A DNA stretch of 64,000 nucleotides from Lottiidibacillus patelloidae (GTDB taxonomy: Bacteria > Bacillota > Bacilli > Bacillales > SA5d-4): the NCBI RefSeq assembly GCF_002262935.1, contig NZ_NPIA01000002.1, positions 310,001-374,000 of the forward strand. The letters run 5' to 3'. Within the stretch, counting starts at the first letter, position 1. Every line of letters begins with the position of its first letter. A model generated the notes under the pieces. The model was not told where the DNA came from. It made no database searches and worked only from the letters and a program-made list of their open reading frames with translations. Below are positions 46,369 to 56,693 of the stretch, piece by piece. Made by a program: the position numbers and the translations under genes.

Positions 46369-47315
46369 TTTTCTTGTAAGATATGTTGCGCGTATTTCAT
46401 TTTTGCTTCGAAAGCAAGTTGCGCACGTTGTAATTGACGAACTGCTTCCAATTCATTTGCGTATAAACTTTTCTCATATTTGTTTATAACACCCATAATT
46501 CGTTCCATTGATAAAAGATGTAAAATTAAATAATATTTTTCACTTTCATTTAGTGGAAGATAGCGTTCATAAACATCAAAAACTTCTGAATGAAGTTCTT
46601 GTAAGTCATCATTTCTACATACCGATAATAAATCAAATTGCGGGACATTCCAATGGACGTTTTCCAAGTTCAAGAAATGGTTTCCATTTGATGTACATAG
46701 GAAATGATCTTTTGAAAGCTTCCCATGGGCTAACACTAGCCTTATATTTTTTTCTTGATAGATAAGCTCTTTCCACCTTTGTAAGTAAGCATTATATTGA
46801 TTAATCGTTGCCATCCAGCTCGGAAAATAGCTACAAAACAAATAGTGGAAAGGTGACATATACGTCGGTTTCTCAGCTATCGCTATATAACGTTCCATTC
46901 TTGCTTGGGTATCAATAATCGAACGTTCTAAACTATATTGATAGTTTTGTTTCCATTGCTGCTGAAAAGGAACTGTTTGCAATGTCCTTTTGTGAACAAC
47001 TGCAACTTCCTCTAGCATCGTCTTCACTTTATCAATTGCTTGTAGGCGTCGCTCTGATAACCATGGTGTTAAATAATAGATCCGGTTGTTCATTGTATAG
47101 TACCGTTGCCCTGACGCAGTTAAAACAGGTGGTACACTTGGATAGATTTGTTCAGCACCAAATTGAAAGTTCCGTAAATTTTGTTCTGAAACAATTGCCT
47201 CTTTTAAGGCATATATTCCTGTTCCAGTATAAACTTTAGTCACTTTGCCAAATTGCTTAAGTACAGGGGTGAACAATCGGTAGTGTGAAAGTACTGATTT
47301 TAACTCGGTACTCAT
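46347..47315 (-). CDS. ysxE: YsxE, spore coat protein with kinase-like fold
   Basis: A coat protein of the CotS/APH-fold group that depends on SpoVID in B. subtilis. 322 residues. The catalytic-loop position reads LAHGKLSKDHFL rather than HGDxxxxN, and the metal site reads NLENVHW, so key aspartates are missing and it is probably a pseudokinase. It starts 2 bases after the spoVID stop; this pairing is conserved in Bacillaceae. Confidence 0.88.
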   Translation of the reverse strand: MSTELKSVLSHYRLFTPVLKQFGKVTKVYTGTGIYALKEAIVSEQNLRNFQFGAEQIYPSVPPVLTASGQRYYTMNNRIYYLTPWLSERRLQAIDKVKTMLEEVAVVHKRTLQTVPFQQQWKQNYQYSLERSIIDTQARMERYIAIAEKPTYMSPFHYLFCSYFPSWMATINQYNAYLQRWKELIYQEKNIRLVLAHGKLSKDHFLCTSNGNHFLNLENVHWNVPQFDLLSVCRNDDLQELHSEVFDVYERYLPLNESEKYYLILHLLSMERIMGVINKYEKSLYANELEAVRQLQRAQLAFEAKMKYAQHILQENEKQSHV

Positions 47316-47317
47316 CT

Positions 47318-48382
47318 CTAAATGCTATGAACAGAATTTGGAATGTAAACGATTTGCCCTTCGCCAATATCCTCAGTATCTAACCGATTAATTCGTTGCA
47401 ATTGGCTAACACTTACATTATATCTTTCTGCGATTGCTTGAAGCGTTTCCCCTTGCTGAGCAATACACATTCTTAGTCGAGAAAAACGCTCGTCTTCGTC
47501 ATCACCAGAAAGCATTTTCGTTAAGTACAACGCATTTTCGTCACGCTTAGCTGAAGATTGGCGAGGCTGTTCCGCTTCTGTCGTTTCATCTTCGTCTTGC
47601 TCATATTCTTCTTGTGGACTGTTACGATATGCCGCTTCTTGGTTATCAACATTCATCTCGTTAACCCAATACGATTGATTGGCAGAATTGTCATGTCTTA
47701 CAGTTGTTTCTTCTGCGCGGCTTTTCATTTCAATTTGTGGAGAATATGATTTTTCTTCTTCCACTTCAGCTTCCGCTTCCGTTTCATCAGTCATATTGTA
47801 GGAATTTGAATGATCAACTTCTTGTTGTTCAGGCAGTTTACGTGTTTCTACTTCAAACTCGGTGTGCTCTGCGTGATCTGAATGATCGGCATGTAATGAG
47901 ACAACATTGTTATTCTCTTCTTCATATGAAGGTTGGTGCTGCTCTTTTCTAGCTTCCCCTTGATAGATTCCACTAATAATAATATCAGCAGCTAGCTTTA
48001 AACTTCCATCTTCAGGAAGCTCATAATCAAATGAATCAATAATTACATAAATGTCGTCAAGACTTCGAACTTTGTCTGTCGGTATAGTAATATCCACAGG
48101 AAAGCGATGCGCTAATTCTCCGATTCCGTCATCAGAAACAGTAACATCTTCAATCATGTTAGCGTGAGCTACTTCTCGAAGAGATGCTTCATTCTCATCT
48201 TTCGGTACGTATTCCCCTACTAATTGCAGTGCACCTGTAATTGAGATGTGATCGCCACGCTCTTCAATTGAGATTTCTGGCTCCAAACTCATTGAAAGCA
48301 CCTCTTGTACTTCCTGTCCCTTCTTAAACCAAACAGATTCCTCTACAGAGAATGTCAGTGAGGAATTATTATTTTCAGCCAT
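47318..48382 (-). CDS. spoVID: SpoVID, LysM coat encasement protein
   Basis: A coat morphogenetic protein that directs spore encasement and binds SafA and SpoIVA. About 354 residues: the N-terminal SpoVID domain (LTFSVEESVWFKKGQEVQEV, ISIEERGDHISITGALQLVG, VRSLDDIYVIIDSFDYELP), a long acidic low-complexity middle, and a C-terminal LysM domain (RMCIAQQGETLQAIAERYNV ... GQIVYIPN). ATG 48382 has GGAGGAGG upstream within the preceding in-frame codons. Confidence 0.95.
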   Translation of the reverse strand: MAENNNSSLTFSVEESVWFKKGQEVQEVLSMSLEPEISIEERGDHISITGALQLVGEYVPKDENEASLREVAHANMIEDVTVSDDGIGELAHRFPVDITIPTDKVRSLDDIYVIIDSFDYELPEDGSLKLAADIIISGIYQGEARKEQHQPSYEEENNNVVSLHADHSDHAEHTEFEVETRKLPEQQEVDHSNSYNMTDETEAEAEVEEEKSYSPQIEMKSRAEETTVRHDNSANQSYWVNEMNVDNQEAAYRNSPQEEYEQDEDETTEAEQPRQSSAKRDENALYLTKMLSGDDEDERFSRLRMCIAQQGETLQAIAERYNVSVSQLQRINRLDTEDIGEGQIVYIPNSVHSI

Positions 48383-48450
48383 TAACTCTCCTCCTCCCAT
48401 CTATAACGATACATTAAGAAATTTATGTGATACATGCTCACTTTATGTAT

Positions 48451-48480
48451 AAAAAAAACCGTTCGATTAAACGAACGGCT
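48451..48480 (-). terminator. Terminator of the hemAXCDBL operon
   Basis: A GCCGTTCG / CGAACGG stem with eight T residues on the minus strand, 10 bases after the hemL stop. Confidence 0.92.
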
Positions 48481-48490
48481 TTTTCCAAGT

Positions 48491-49783
48491 TTATTTTTCA
48501 CTAAGTTTCTTAAAGGCAACTTCAACAGCTGCAATTGTTTTTTCAATATCTTCATCTGTATGAGCTGTTGATAAGAAGTAGCCTTCAAATTGTGAAGGTG
48601 GTAAGAATACTCCTTCTTCTATCATCGCACGGTAGTATGTTGCAAAAGCTTCTAAATCCGAAGACTTCGCAGCATCATAGTTCTTCACTTCTTCGCTTGT
48701 AAAGAAGATGCCAATCATAGAACCTGCTCTGTTAAAACGATGTGGAATATTATAATTTTTAGCAAGATCAGTAATGCCTTCTTCTAAACGATCTGCTTTA
48801 CGGTTAAATTCTTCGTACGTTTCCGGAGTAAGCTGCGATAGTGTTGCATAACCAGCAGCCATTGCTAATGGATTACCTGATAGTGTTCCAGCTTGATAAA
48901 TTGGTCCACTTGGGGCAATTTGCTCCATAATCTCGCGTTTTCCACCATAAGCACCAACTGGTAAACCACCGCCAATAACTTTTCCTAAACACGTTAAGTC
49001 AGGAGTTACTCCGTAGTACCCTTGTGCGCAGTTATAGCCAACACGGAAACCAGTCATTACTTCATCGAAAACGAGTAATGAGCCATACTCATCAGCTACA
49101 TCACGTAGTCCTTGTAAATATCCTGGTTCTGGTGGTACAACCCCCATGTTACCTGCAACTGGTTCTACGATCATACAAGCAATATCATCACCATATTGCT
49201 CAAATGCAAGCTTTACACTCTCTAAATCATTATAAGGAACTGTTATTGTTTGGCTAGCTACCATTTCAGGTACACCAGGACTATCTGGTAAACCTAATGT
49301 CGCAACTCCAGATCCCGCTTTAATTAATAAAGAATCACCGTGTCCGTGGTAACAACCTTCAAATTTCATAATTTTGTTTTTACCTGTATACCCTCGCGCT
49401 AGTCTTAACGCACTCATTGTTGCTTCTGTACCAGAGTTCACCATACGGACAACTTCGATCGATGGTACTCGTTCAATCACTAAGTTCGCAAGCTTTGTTT
49501 CAAGCTCAGTCGGTGCACCAAAGCTTGTACCATGTGCTGCGATTTCTTTAATACTCTCATATACTTTTTCATCACTATGACCTAAAATTAATGGTCCCCA
49601 TGATAAAACGTAGTCAATATATTCATTTCCATCAATATCAACAATTTTCGAACCGTAGCCTTTTTCCATAAAAATTGGGTCCATATTCACTGATTTAAAC
49701 GCACGGACAGGGCTATTTACTCCACCAGGAAGTACTTTTTTTGCTTCTATAAAGGCTGCTTTCGACTTCTCAAAACTGCGCAT
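48491..49783 (-). CDS. hemL: HemL, glutamate-1-semialdehyde 2,1-aminomutase
   Basis: A PLP enzyme converting glutamate-1-semialdehyde to 5-aminolevulinate. The 430-residue product has [73 protein letters not shown] and the PLP lysine in [17 protein letters not shown]. Last gene of the haem operon. Confidence 0.98.
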   Translation of the reverse strand: MRSFEKSKAAFIEAKKVLPGGVNSPVRAFKSVNMDPIFMEKGYGSKIVDIDGNEYIDYVLSWGPLILGHSDEKVYESIKEIAAHGTSFGAPTELETKLANLVIERVPSIEVVRMVNSGTEATMSALRLARGYTGKNKIMKFEGCYHGHGDSLLIKAGSGVATLGLPDSPGVPEMVASQTITVPYNDLESVKLAFEQYGDDIACMIVEPVAGNMGVVPPEPGYLQGLRDVADEYGSLLVFDEVMTGFRVGYNCAQGYYGVTPDLTCLGKVIGGGLPVGAYGGKREIMEQIAPSGPIYQAGTLSGNPLAMAAGYATLSQLTPETYEEFNRKADRLEEGITDLAKNYNIPHRFNRAGSMIGIFFTSEEVKNYDAAKSSDLEAFATYYRAMIEEGVFLPPSQFEGYFLSTAHTDEDIEKTIAAVEVAFKKLSEK

Positions 49784-49807
49784 GTTGCCACTCCTTAATT
49801 CTTAATA

Positions 49808-50791
49808 TTATTCTTTCTCTCTTAACCAACGAGCTACATCTTTTGCAAAATATGTAATGATTAAATCGACGCCAGCACGTTTCATGCTCGTAAGTTTTTC
49901 AAACACGATTTCTTTTTCATTTAGCCAGCCGTTAGCTGCTGCTGCTTTTACCATTGAATATTCACCACTAACATTGTAGGCAACGATAGGCGCTTGTACT
50001 TCATTTTTCACATCACGAATAATATCTAAATAGGAAAGAGCAGGCTTTACAATTAAAAAGTCAGCGCCTTCTTCAACGTCTGATTTAGCTTCGCGCATTG
50101 CTTCCATTCGATTTGCTGGATCCATTTGGTATGTTTTACGATCGCCAAATTGCGGTGAGCTATGTGCCGCATCACGGAATGGACCATAAAATGCAGAAGC
50201 AAATTTTACTGCGTATGACATGATTGGGATATGAGCATATCCTGCTTCATCTAAGCCATGGCGAATAGCTGCAACAAACCCATCCATCATATTCGAAGGA
50301 GCGATAATGTCAGCTCCTGCCTTTGCTTGTGATACTGCCGTATCTGCTAACAGTTTTAAGGATGGATCGTTTAAAATTGTGCCATTTTCAATTACGCCGC
50401 AATGGCCATGATCAGTATATTGACATAAACAAGTGTCAGCAATGACTACTAAATTAGGAAAATGCTCTTTAATTTGTGCAACTGCACGTTGAACAATTCC
50501 CTCTGACGCATATGCAGATGTACCTACATCATCCTTTTCATTTGGAACACCAAAAACGATAACAGATTGAATACCTAGTGATTGAACTTCATCCATTTCT
50601 TCATTTAATAAATCTAATGATAAATGATAAACTTCTGGCATCGATGGAACCTCGTTTTTAACCCCAGTTCCTTCTACTACGAAAATTGGATAAATAAAGT
50701 CTTCCACATGAAGATGCGTTTCTCTGACCATCGAACGTAATGCACTGCTATTACGGAGACGACGGTGGCGTTTAAACGTTAAGTGATTCAT
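49808..50791 (-). CDS. hemB: HemB, delta-aminolevulinic acid dehydratase
   Basis: Condenses two 5-aminolevulinates to porphobilinogen. The 327-residue product has [18 protein letters not shown], the zinc-binding cysteine region [30 protein letters not shown], the Schiff-base lysines in [18 protein letters not shown] and [11 protein letters not shown]. It overlaps the hemD stop by 4 bases. Confidence 0.98.
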   Translation of the reverse strand: MNHLTFKRHRRLRNSSALRSMVRETHLHVEDFIYPIFVVEGTGVKNEVPSMPEVYHLSLDLLNEEMDEVQSLGIQSVIVFGVPNEKDDVGTSAYASEGIVQRAVAQIKEHFPNLVVIADTCLCQYTDHGHCGVIENGTILNDPSLKLLADTAVSQAKAGADIIAPSNMMDGFVAAIRHGLDEAGYAHIPIMSYAVKFASAFYGPFRDAAHSSPQFGDRKTYQMDPANRMEAMREAKSDVEEGADFLIVKPALSYLDIIRDVKNEVQAPIVAYNVSGEYSMVKAAAANGWLNEKEIVFEKLTSMKRAGVDLIITYFAKDVARWLREKE

Positions 50792-51570
50792 TGTTTTACC
50801 TCCTCATAATATTTAATGATTGCATTTAACAGACCTTCTGAGGTGTATTCACTTGCAATTACTGTCGGATTAATACTTTCATCAGTAAAAACTTTCGCGG
50901 TAATTGGTCCAATACAGGCTATTTTATACTTCGATATATTTACATTATTTTCCTTCGTTAGTTGTAAGTAAACACTTGCAGCTGATCCACTCGTAAAGGT
51001 AAGAAAATCTATTTCTTCTTCTTGTATAAATGTGATAAATTCGTTTTGAATTCCTACTCGTTGCACAGTATCGTACACAACAATTTCTAAAACTGGGAAC
51101 TTTGCTTGTTCCAATTTGTTCCTTAATAAAGGTTTAGACAAGTTTCCACTAAGTATTAAAACTTTACTACTTTCGTTAGCATGTTGGATTAACTCCTCAG
51201 CTAAATGTTCAGCAGTATAATTGTTTGGAAGAAGTGAAGCTGCAAATCCGTATGTAGAAAGTACATTAGCGGTCTTTTTACCAATCACAGCAAATTTTTT
51301 CTTATGTAAAATAGGGATGCTCTCTTTCGGCAAAAGCTTGAAGAAAGCATGAATCCCATTGATGCTTGTAAAAACGATCCAATCATATTGCGAGAGTTGT
51401 TCAATCTTCCTAGCAATATCCTCATTATTTTCGCGATACTTAATAGTTAATAGTGGAAATAATAGAGGTATCCCACCATAGTTTTCAATTTGTTTAGCAA
51501 GTGCTTTCGATTGTTTTTCCGGCCTCGTAATGACGACTTTTTTATTAGCTAACGGCTTATGCGTTACCAT
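50788..51570 (-). CDS. hemD: HemD, uroporphyrinogen-III synthase
   Basis: Cyclises hydroxymethylbilane with inversion of ring D. The 260-residue product is diverged like all HemD, but shows [65 protein letters not shown] and [12 protein letters not shown]. The start overlaps the hemC stop by 14 bases. Confidence 0.93.
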   Translation of the reverse strand: MVTHKPLANKKVVITRPEKQSKALAKQIENYGGIPLLFPLLTIKYRENNEDIARKIEQLSQYDWIVFTSINGIHAFFKLLPKESIPILHKKKFAVIGKKTANVLSTYGFAASLLPNNYTAEHLAEELIQHANESSKVLILSGNLSKPLLRNKLEQAKFPVLEIVVYDTVQRVGIQNEFITFIQEEEIDFLTFTSGSAASVYLQLTKENNVNISKYKIACIGPITAKVFTDESINPTVIASEYTSEGLLNAIIKYYEEVKQ

Positions 51571-52501
51571 CTTGCTCAGCTTTTTCTTTTACTTCTTTAA
51601 TAATCTTTGCGCCACCTTGCGCCATAATTTTCTCAGCAACTTCTAACCCAACTTGAATAGCATCCTTGCCTTCAACAGTTTCCTTTAGTATTGTTTTCCC
51701 GTCTGGGGTACCTACTAAACCTGTCATTCGAATTGTTCCTTCTTCAGTCCGTTGCGCGAAACCTGCAATCGGAACTTGACATCCGCCTTCTGATTTATGG
51801 AGAAATGATCGTTCTGCAGCTACTGTTACTGCTGTTTCTTCATCATTTAACTTTTGTAAAAGTTCTCTTAATTCTGTATCCTCTTCACGACATTCGATCG
51901 CAAGTGAGCCTTGTCCGACAGCAGGAATACATTTGTCCTCTGGTAAGTACTCTGTAATGTACTCATCTGTCCATCCCATACGTTTTAATCCAGCAGCAGC
52001 TAGTATAATTGCATCGTAGTCTTCTTCTCTTAATTTTTTTAATCGTGTATCGATATTCCCTCGAATCCACTTTATTTCCACATCAGGTCGCATATGTAAA
52101 ATTTGTGCTGCGCGTCGTAAACTACTCGTTCCAACAATTGCACCTTCTTTAAGTTCTGCAAGAGTTTTATGATCTTTTGAAATTAGGGCATCACGAACAT
52201 CTTCGCGCTTTGGTGTACAACCAATCATTAATCCTTCTGGAAGTTCTGCAGGCATGTCCTTCATACTATGTACGGCAAAATCAATTTCTTTGTTAAGCAT
52301 TGCTTGTTCAATTTCCTTTACAAACAAGCCTTTTCCACCAACTTTAGAAAGCGTAACATCGAGAATTTTGTCCCCTTTTGTTACAATTTTTTTCACTTCA
52401 ATTTCATACGGAAATCCAAGCGCTTTTAATTGATCAATTACCCAATTTGTTTGCGTTAATGCAAGCTTACTTTGTCTAGATCCAACAATAATTTTTCTCA
52501 T
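51557..52501 (-). CDS. hemC: HemC, hydroxymethylbilane synthase
   Basis: Polymerises four porphobilinogens. The 314-residue product starts [18 protein letters not shown]. It has [60 protein letters not shown] and the dipyrromethane-binding cysteine in [14 protein letters not shown]. Part of hemA-X-C-D-B-L. Confidence 0.98.
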   Translation of the reverse strand: MRKIIVGSRQSKLALTQTNWVIDQLKALGFPYEIEVKKIVTKGDKILDVTLSKVGGKGLFVKEIEQAMLNKEIDFAVHSMKDMPAELPEGLMIGCTPKREDVRDALISKDHKTLAELKEGAIVGTSSLRRAAQILHMRPDVEIKWIRGNIDTRLKKLREEDYDAIILAAAGLKRMGWTDEYITEYLPEDKCIPAVGQGSLAIECREEDTELRELLQKLNDEETAVTVAAERSFLHKSEGGCQVPIAGFAQRTEEGTIRMTGLVGTPDGKTILKETVEGKDAIQVGLEVAEKIMAQGGAKIIKEVKEKAEQDGNA

Positions 52502-52528
52502 TTTATTTTCCTCCTAATTTAACCTTTA

Positions 52529-53359
52529 CTACTCCCATAAATGAAACGATGATAATTCACCTGATAAAAACAAATTAATTAAAATAACTAGAAAACCTGC
52601 AATGTTCCACATCGACAATGCTTTTCCGTGTAACCCTTTACCAACCTTTAAGAAAAGGTAAATGCTATAAACTATTAAAACGATAAAGGAAAGTAGCACT
52701 TTTGCATCATACCAATGAAATGCCTCTACTTTTATGTAAGCCCAAATAATACCTAGTACTAAGCTAAGTGCCAGCATAGGAACAGCAATAATTGTTGAAG
52801 AGTAGGATAAACTCTCTAGTTGAGAAAGATTACCTAAACGGACTAAACGTTTTCCCCACTTTTTCTTTTTTAACAAGTTATGTTGGAATAAATACATAAT
52901 AGAGAAAATGAATGCTAATGCAAAAGCTCCATAGGATAGCATCGCCATTGAAATATGTATGATTAAAAGCTCTGACATTAACTGCTCTGTAACTGCTGTG
53001 GATACATTATCTTTCGGAGCAAAAAGGTGAATGGACATGATGATAAAACCAAATACGTTAGCAAAGAAGACAAAGAAATCAACAGTGAAAAACCAGTTAA
53101 TCACTAATGATAACGTAACAATTAACCATACGTATAAAAATAACCCTTCAAAAATCGTAAAGAATGGAAAACGATTGAATTCAAGCAAAGTTAAGAGTAA
53201 AGATATTGTTTGTAAAACCCAAACAATAGAAAGCAACCAGAAGGCGATTACATTAGCCTTCCGGTTGTTTTGAAGAAAGTCTATAAAATATCCAAGTACA
53301 CTTAATGCATACAAAGCTATTGTTATATCATATATCCAACTATTGGTAATTCCATACAT
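52529..53359 (-). CDS. hemX: HemX, CcsA-like membrane protein
   Basis: A 276-residue polytopic membrane protein with about eight helices, of the cytochrome c assembly (CcsA) superfamily. It has the conserved histidine region LLIIHISMAMLSYGAFALAF and a second histidine near the C-terminus. In B. subtilis, HemX lowers the amount of HemA protein; here it lies directly after hemA as usual. Confidence 0.93.
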   Translation of the reverse strand: MYGITNSWIYDITIALYALSVLGYFIDFLQNNRKANVIAFWLLSIVWVLQTISLLLTLLEFNRFPFFTIFEGLFLYVWLIVTLSLVINWFFTVDFFVFFANVFGFIIMSIHLFAPKDNVSTAVTEQLMSELLIIHISMAMLSYGAFALAFIFSIMYLFQHNLLKKKKWGKRLVRLGNLSQLESLSYSSTIIAVPMLALSLVLGIIWAYIKVEAFHWYDAKVLLSFIVLIVYSIYLFLKVGKGLHGKALSMWNIAGFLVILINLFLSGELSSFHLWE

Positions 53360-53370
53360 GGTAATACCTC

Positions 53371-54744
53371 TTATAATTGTGCTGACACTTCTTTTGCAGC
53401 ACTCTTTTTCGTTTCTTTATTTTCACTCCAATGATTTTTCAAATCATTTAATTGTAATTGTCTTTCCTCAATTTCTACTTGTTCTTCAATCGCAAAGATC
53501 TTTGAAAACATTTTTAAAGACTCTTCTGCTTCAGGTTCGACAGACATTTCTTTTAATCTTGAAATTGGATCACGCAGTAACTGATTGACAATACTTTTCG
53601 TATGCTTGCGTAACACTTTCTTTTCACGCTCAGTTAGATCAGGCATTTTACGTTCAATGCTTTCCATCGTTTGCGCTTGAATAGTTAACGCTTTTTCCCT
53701 TAATGCAGTAATAACAGGAACGACACCTAACGTGCTTAACCAGTGGTAATAATCATTAATGGCAATGGCAATCATACCTTCGATCTTTTCTGCCTCTTTC
53801 ATGCGCTCTTGCATGTTAGCATCAACAATGCCTTGTAAATCATCAATATCATATAAGAAAATACTTTCAAGTTCATCCAATTTCGGATCTAAATCACGAG
53901 GAACCGCAATATCGACCATAAATAAAGGACGCCCTTTGCGCGCTTTTAAAGTGCTTTCTACCATTTCTTTAGTGATAACATAACCGTTTGCACCAGTAGA
54001 ACTAATGACGATATCAGCTTTTGCTATTGCACTCGTAATGTTGCTATTGTCATATGCTTGTCCAGAAAAACGCATCGCTAACTCTTTTGCTTTCTCTAAC
54101 GTACGGTTGACAACGAGTACTTCTTTCACTCCATTACTGCTTAAATGCTTAGCAGTAAGCTCACCCATTTTTCCAGCACCATAAATTAGAACCGTTTTGT
54201 TAGCTAACTCTCCGAAAATCTTTTTCGCAAGCTCTACTGCAGCATAACTAACAGAAACGGCATTCTCACCTATTTCTGTTTCGGCATGAGATCGTTTACC
54301 TAGTGTAATTGCTTCTTTAAATAAGTGATTAAAAATCGTTCCTGTCGTACCTTCTTGTTGCGCTAGAAGGAAACTATCTTTCATTTGTCCTAGAATTTGT
54401 GTTTCACCGATCACCATCGAATCTAAGCCACATACGACACGGAATAAGTGGTTGATCGCTAAATGATCTTCATGAATTTTCAAATATGGTTCAAAAACTT
54501 CTTTTTCTAAACCGAACCATTCCGCTAAAAACATTTTAATATAGTAGCGACCAGGCTTAGCTTGGTCGACAATAGCATAAATCTCCGTACGATTACATGT
54601 TGAAATTATAACATTTTCTAATATATTTTTACTTTCACTTAGCTTTTTAACAGCCTCGTTCAGTTCATTTGGATTAAATGATAGTTTTTCACGAATTTCA
54701 ACAGGTGCATGCTTATAATCTATTCCTACGACTATGACGTTCAT
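53371..54744 (-). CDS. hemA: HemA, glutamyl-tRNA reductase
   Basis: NADPH-dependent reduction of Glu-tRNA to glutamate-1-semialdehyde, the committed step. The 457-residue product has [17 protein letters not shown], the catalytic cysteine in [64 protein letters not shown] and the C-terminal dimerisation helices. ATG 54744 with GGAGGTG upstream is preferred over an in-frame start three codons earlier. Confidence 0.97.
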   Translation of the reverse strand: MNVIVVGIDYKHAPVEIREKLSFNPNELNEAVKKLSESKNILENVIISTCNRTEIYAIVDQAKPGRYYIKMFLAEWFGLEKEVFEPYLKIHEDHLAINHLFRVVCGLDSMVIGETQILGQMKDSFLLAQQEGTTGTIFNHLFKEAITLGKRSHAETEIGENAVSVSYAAVELAKKIFGELANKTVLIYGAGKMGELTAKHLSSNGVKEVLVVNRTLEKAKELAMRFSGQAYDNSNITSAIAKADIVISSTGANGYVITKEMVESTLKARKGRPLFMVDIAVPRDLDPKLDELESIFLYDIDDLQGIVDANMQERMKEAEKIEGMIAIAINDYYHWLSTLGVVPVITALREKALTIQAQTMESIERKMPDLTEREKKVLRKHTKSIVNQLLRDPISRLKEMSVEPEAEESLKMFSKIFAIEEQVEIEERQLQLNDLKNHWSENKETKKSAAKEVSAQL

Positions 54745-54793
54745 CCAGTACACCTCCGCTACAAAATTATGTCGAACAATATTAAGTAAGTAT

Positions 54794-54875
54794 ATTATAT
54801 CATGACTTTTTTCATCATATTAAGTCGATTTTGTGAACATCTTTCATGTTTACGATGTGAAAAATATGGTATGAT
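54794..54875. promoter_or_regulatory. Divergent extended -10 promoters of hemA and the LiaF-like gene
   Basis: The minus strand has TGATATAAT (-10 at 54794-54799) about 50 bases before hemA. The plus strand has TGGTATGAT (-10 at 54870-54875) for the gene at 55014. Neither has a good -35. An imperfect dyad with TTCACATC and GATGTTCAC lies between them. Confidence 0.45.
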
Positions 54876-55013
54876 TTTTATGATATCAATTAGTTATTAT
54901 ATCCAATTATTTGTCGAATATCATACGTATCTTATTTTAAAAACATCCAACGTAAACTTTAACAAAATTAATAAAGCAAATCAAGTTTATCAATCACATT
55001 AGGGGGAGCAGCA

Positions 55014-55490
55014 ATGAAAAAGCAAAACGTTTTTACTGGTATGCTATTAATTGGACTAGGACTATTCTTTGTATTACGGGAGTTTCCTTTTATGACTAGT
55101 GCTATTTTCCGTTGGCCTACTTATATATTAATTATTGGAATTGCGCTGTTTGGACAAGCATCTAAGTCGAAAGATTCGAGTTTACTGTTTCCAGCAACCG
55201 TCATCTCACTACTTGGTGTCCATTATCATGGTACTTACTTAGTAGAAGCGTGGCCAACTCATTGGTCAATGTTCCCATTAATCGTTGCCATTGCATTTTT
55301 TGTTTTATTTCAAAAAACGAGAACAGGATTCTTCTCCGGTCTATTATTCTTTTTAGTAGCGGCAATCGGCTTTCTATACCATAACGGCACCGGAACATCA
55401 GATAACTTTTTATACCTCTTAAACCGCTACTGGGCTGTCTTATTCTTAATTGTTGGAGCAATCTCTTTGGTTAGAAATAAAGCTTATTAA
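55014..55490 (+). CDS. LiaF-type N-terminal membrane-domain protein
   Basis: A 158-residue protein with about six hydrophobic helices. The pattern MLLIGLGLFFVLREF ... WPTYILIIGIALFG, then a final pair around YWAVLFLIVGAISLV, resembles the LiaI/LiaF transmembrane domain (DUF5668-like). No soluble LiaF sensor domain is attached. Function is unknown; a cell-envelope role is inferred only from the fold. GGGGGA precedes ATG 55014. It is divergent from hemA and followed by the second repeat cluster. Confidence 0.75.
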   Translation: MKKQNVFTGMLLIGLGLFFVLREFPFMTSAIFRWPTYILIIGIALFGQASKSKDSSLLFPATVISLLGVHYHGTYLVEAWPTHWSMFPLIVAIAFFVLFQKTRTGFFSGLLFFLVAAIGFLYHNGTGTSDNFLYLLNRYWAVLFLIVGAISLVRNKAY

Positions 55491-55494
55491 AATC

Positions 55495-55647
55495 GAAAGG
55501 CTGAAGCAATCGCTTAACGGCGTAAAAACTGGAGCACTTCGAATGAGATAAAGAAAACACGAATAGTGAAAACTATTCGATGTTGACTTATCGAAATGAA
55601 GAGTGTGAAGTTTTCTAGACGTTGATTGCTGAAGCTGGATCAATATA
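55495..55647 (+). repeat. 153-bp intergenic repeat, type 1 (copy B1)
   Basis: It begins 5 bases after the stop of the LiaF-like gene. Blocks shared with A1/A2: GCTTAACGGCGTAAAA, GAGATAAAGAAAACAC, CGATGTTGACTTATCG, GTGTGAAGTTTTCTAG, GCTGAAGCTGGATCAATA. Confidence 0.85.
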
Positions 55648-55800
55648 GAAAAGCTGAAGCGACCGTTTAGCGCCATAAATTCTGGAACACTTTGTTTGAG
55701 ATAAAGGAAACACGCTGAGCTGCGCGAAGTGATGTTGACTTATCGCAGATGAGGAGTGTGAAGTTTTCTAGACGTTGATTGCTGAAGCTGGATTAAAATA
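55648..55800 (+). repeat. 153-bp intergenic repeat, type 1 (copy B2)
   Basis: Tandem with B1. The right 50 bases are almost identical to B1 (GTGTGAAGTTTTCTAGACG, GCTGAAGCTGGAT); the left half is more diverged. Confidence 0.85.
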
Positions 55801-55944
55801 GAAAAGCGAGGCGAACATATAAAATATTTTTTTGATGGAGTCAACGGCACGAGACTCCTGCGGGAAAAGCAACAGCTGAAGATCCCACAGGAAGTAAATT
55901 TTCCTAGGAGGCTGAAGCGTTACCCGCGAAAGCGAGTGCCTGTT
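55801..55944 (+). repeat. Intergenic repeat, type 2 (copy B3)
   Basis: GAAAAGCGAGGCGAAC head, then GAGACTCCTGCGGGAAAAGC, GCTGAAGATCCCACAGG, AGGAGGCTGAAGCG, CCCGCGAAAGCGA, matching the body of A3. GAGACTCCT and AGGAGGCT can pair. Confidence 0.85.
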
Positions 55945-55966
55945 ACGCAAATCAATAAGAAAAAAT

Positions 55967-56013
55967 AAAAAAACCGAACTATCCAGATCTTAAATCTGAA
56001 TGAGTTCGGTTCT
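55967..56013 (-). terminator. Terminator of engB, repeat-associated
   Basis: An outer stem ACCGAACT / AGTTCGGT and an inner ATTCAGAT / ATCTGGAT, with a T-run on the minus strand. The inner hairpin and the following TCTAT...TATAACTTTTTGTT...AGCCT are shared with the minD terminator region. Confidence 0.87.
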
Positions 56014-56065
56014 TTCTATGCTTTATAACTTTTTGTTAAAGCCTCTTACTTTCTTTTCTTAACGT

Positions 56066-56689
56066 TTACTCTTCACTTTCACTTGTAGAGAGTCTACGCT
56101 TATCTTTTGTCATATATGATTCAATTGCACTCCATGCCTTATCTTTACCTAATCCAGTCTCAGATGAGAATAAAATAAGGTGATCGTCTTCAACCATTTG
56201 CAACGTTTCACGAACGATTTTTAAATGTTTTTGATGTTTTCCTTTCGGAATTTTATCAGCTTTCGTTGCAATAACGATCGCTGGAATTTCAAAATGCTTA
56301 AACCAATCGTACATCATAATGTCATCCTTTGATGGTGGATGGCGTAAGTCTACGATTAATACAGCCGCTCTTAATTGTTCGCGTTGCATGAAGTAAGTCT
56401 CAATCATTTTACCCCAAGCTTCTACTTCTTTTTTTGAAACTTTAGCAAAGCCATAGCCTGGAACATCAACGAAATGCATGATGTCATTAATAATATAAAA
56501 GTTTAACGTTTGCGTTTTACCTGGACGCTGTGAAATCCTCGCTAAATTTTTACGATTTAGCATTTTATTAATAAAAGAGGATTTCCCTACATTAGAACGT
56601 CCTGCAAGAGCAAACTCTGGAAAATGTGTTGGTGGATATTGCTCTGGCTTTACAGCGCTTGTTACAATTTCACTTTTTGTTACTTTCAT
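56066..56689 (-). CDS. engB: EngB/YsxC ribosome biogenesis GTPase
   Basis: An essential GTPase for late 50S assembly. The 207-residue product has [20 protein letters not shown] (P-loop), [40 protein letters not shown] and FSSETGLG. It starts 5 bases after the lon stop, as in B. subtilis (ysxC). Confidence 0.97.
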   Translation of the reverse strand: MKVTKSEIVTSAVKPEQYPPTHFPEFALAGRSNVGKSSFINKMLNRKNLARISQRPGKTQTLNFYIINDIMHFVDVPGYGFAKVSKKEVEAWGKMIETYFMQREQLRAAVLIVDLRHPPSKDDIMMYDWFKHFEIPAIVIATKADKIPKGKHQKHLKIVRETLQMVEDDHLILFSSETGLGKDKAWSAIESYMTKDKRRLSTSESEE

Positions 56690-56693
56690 TTTT

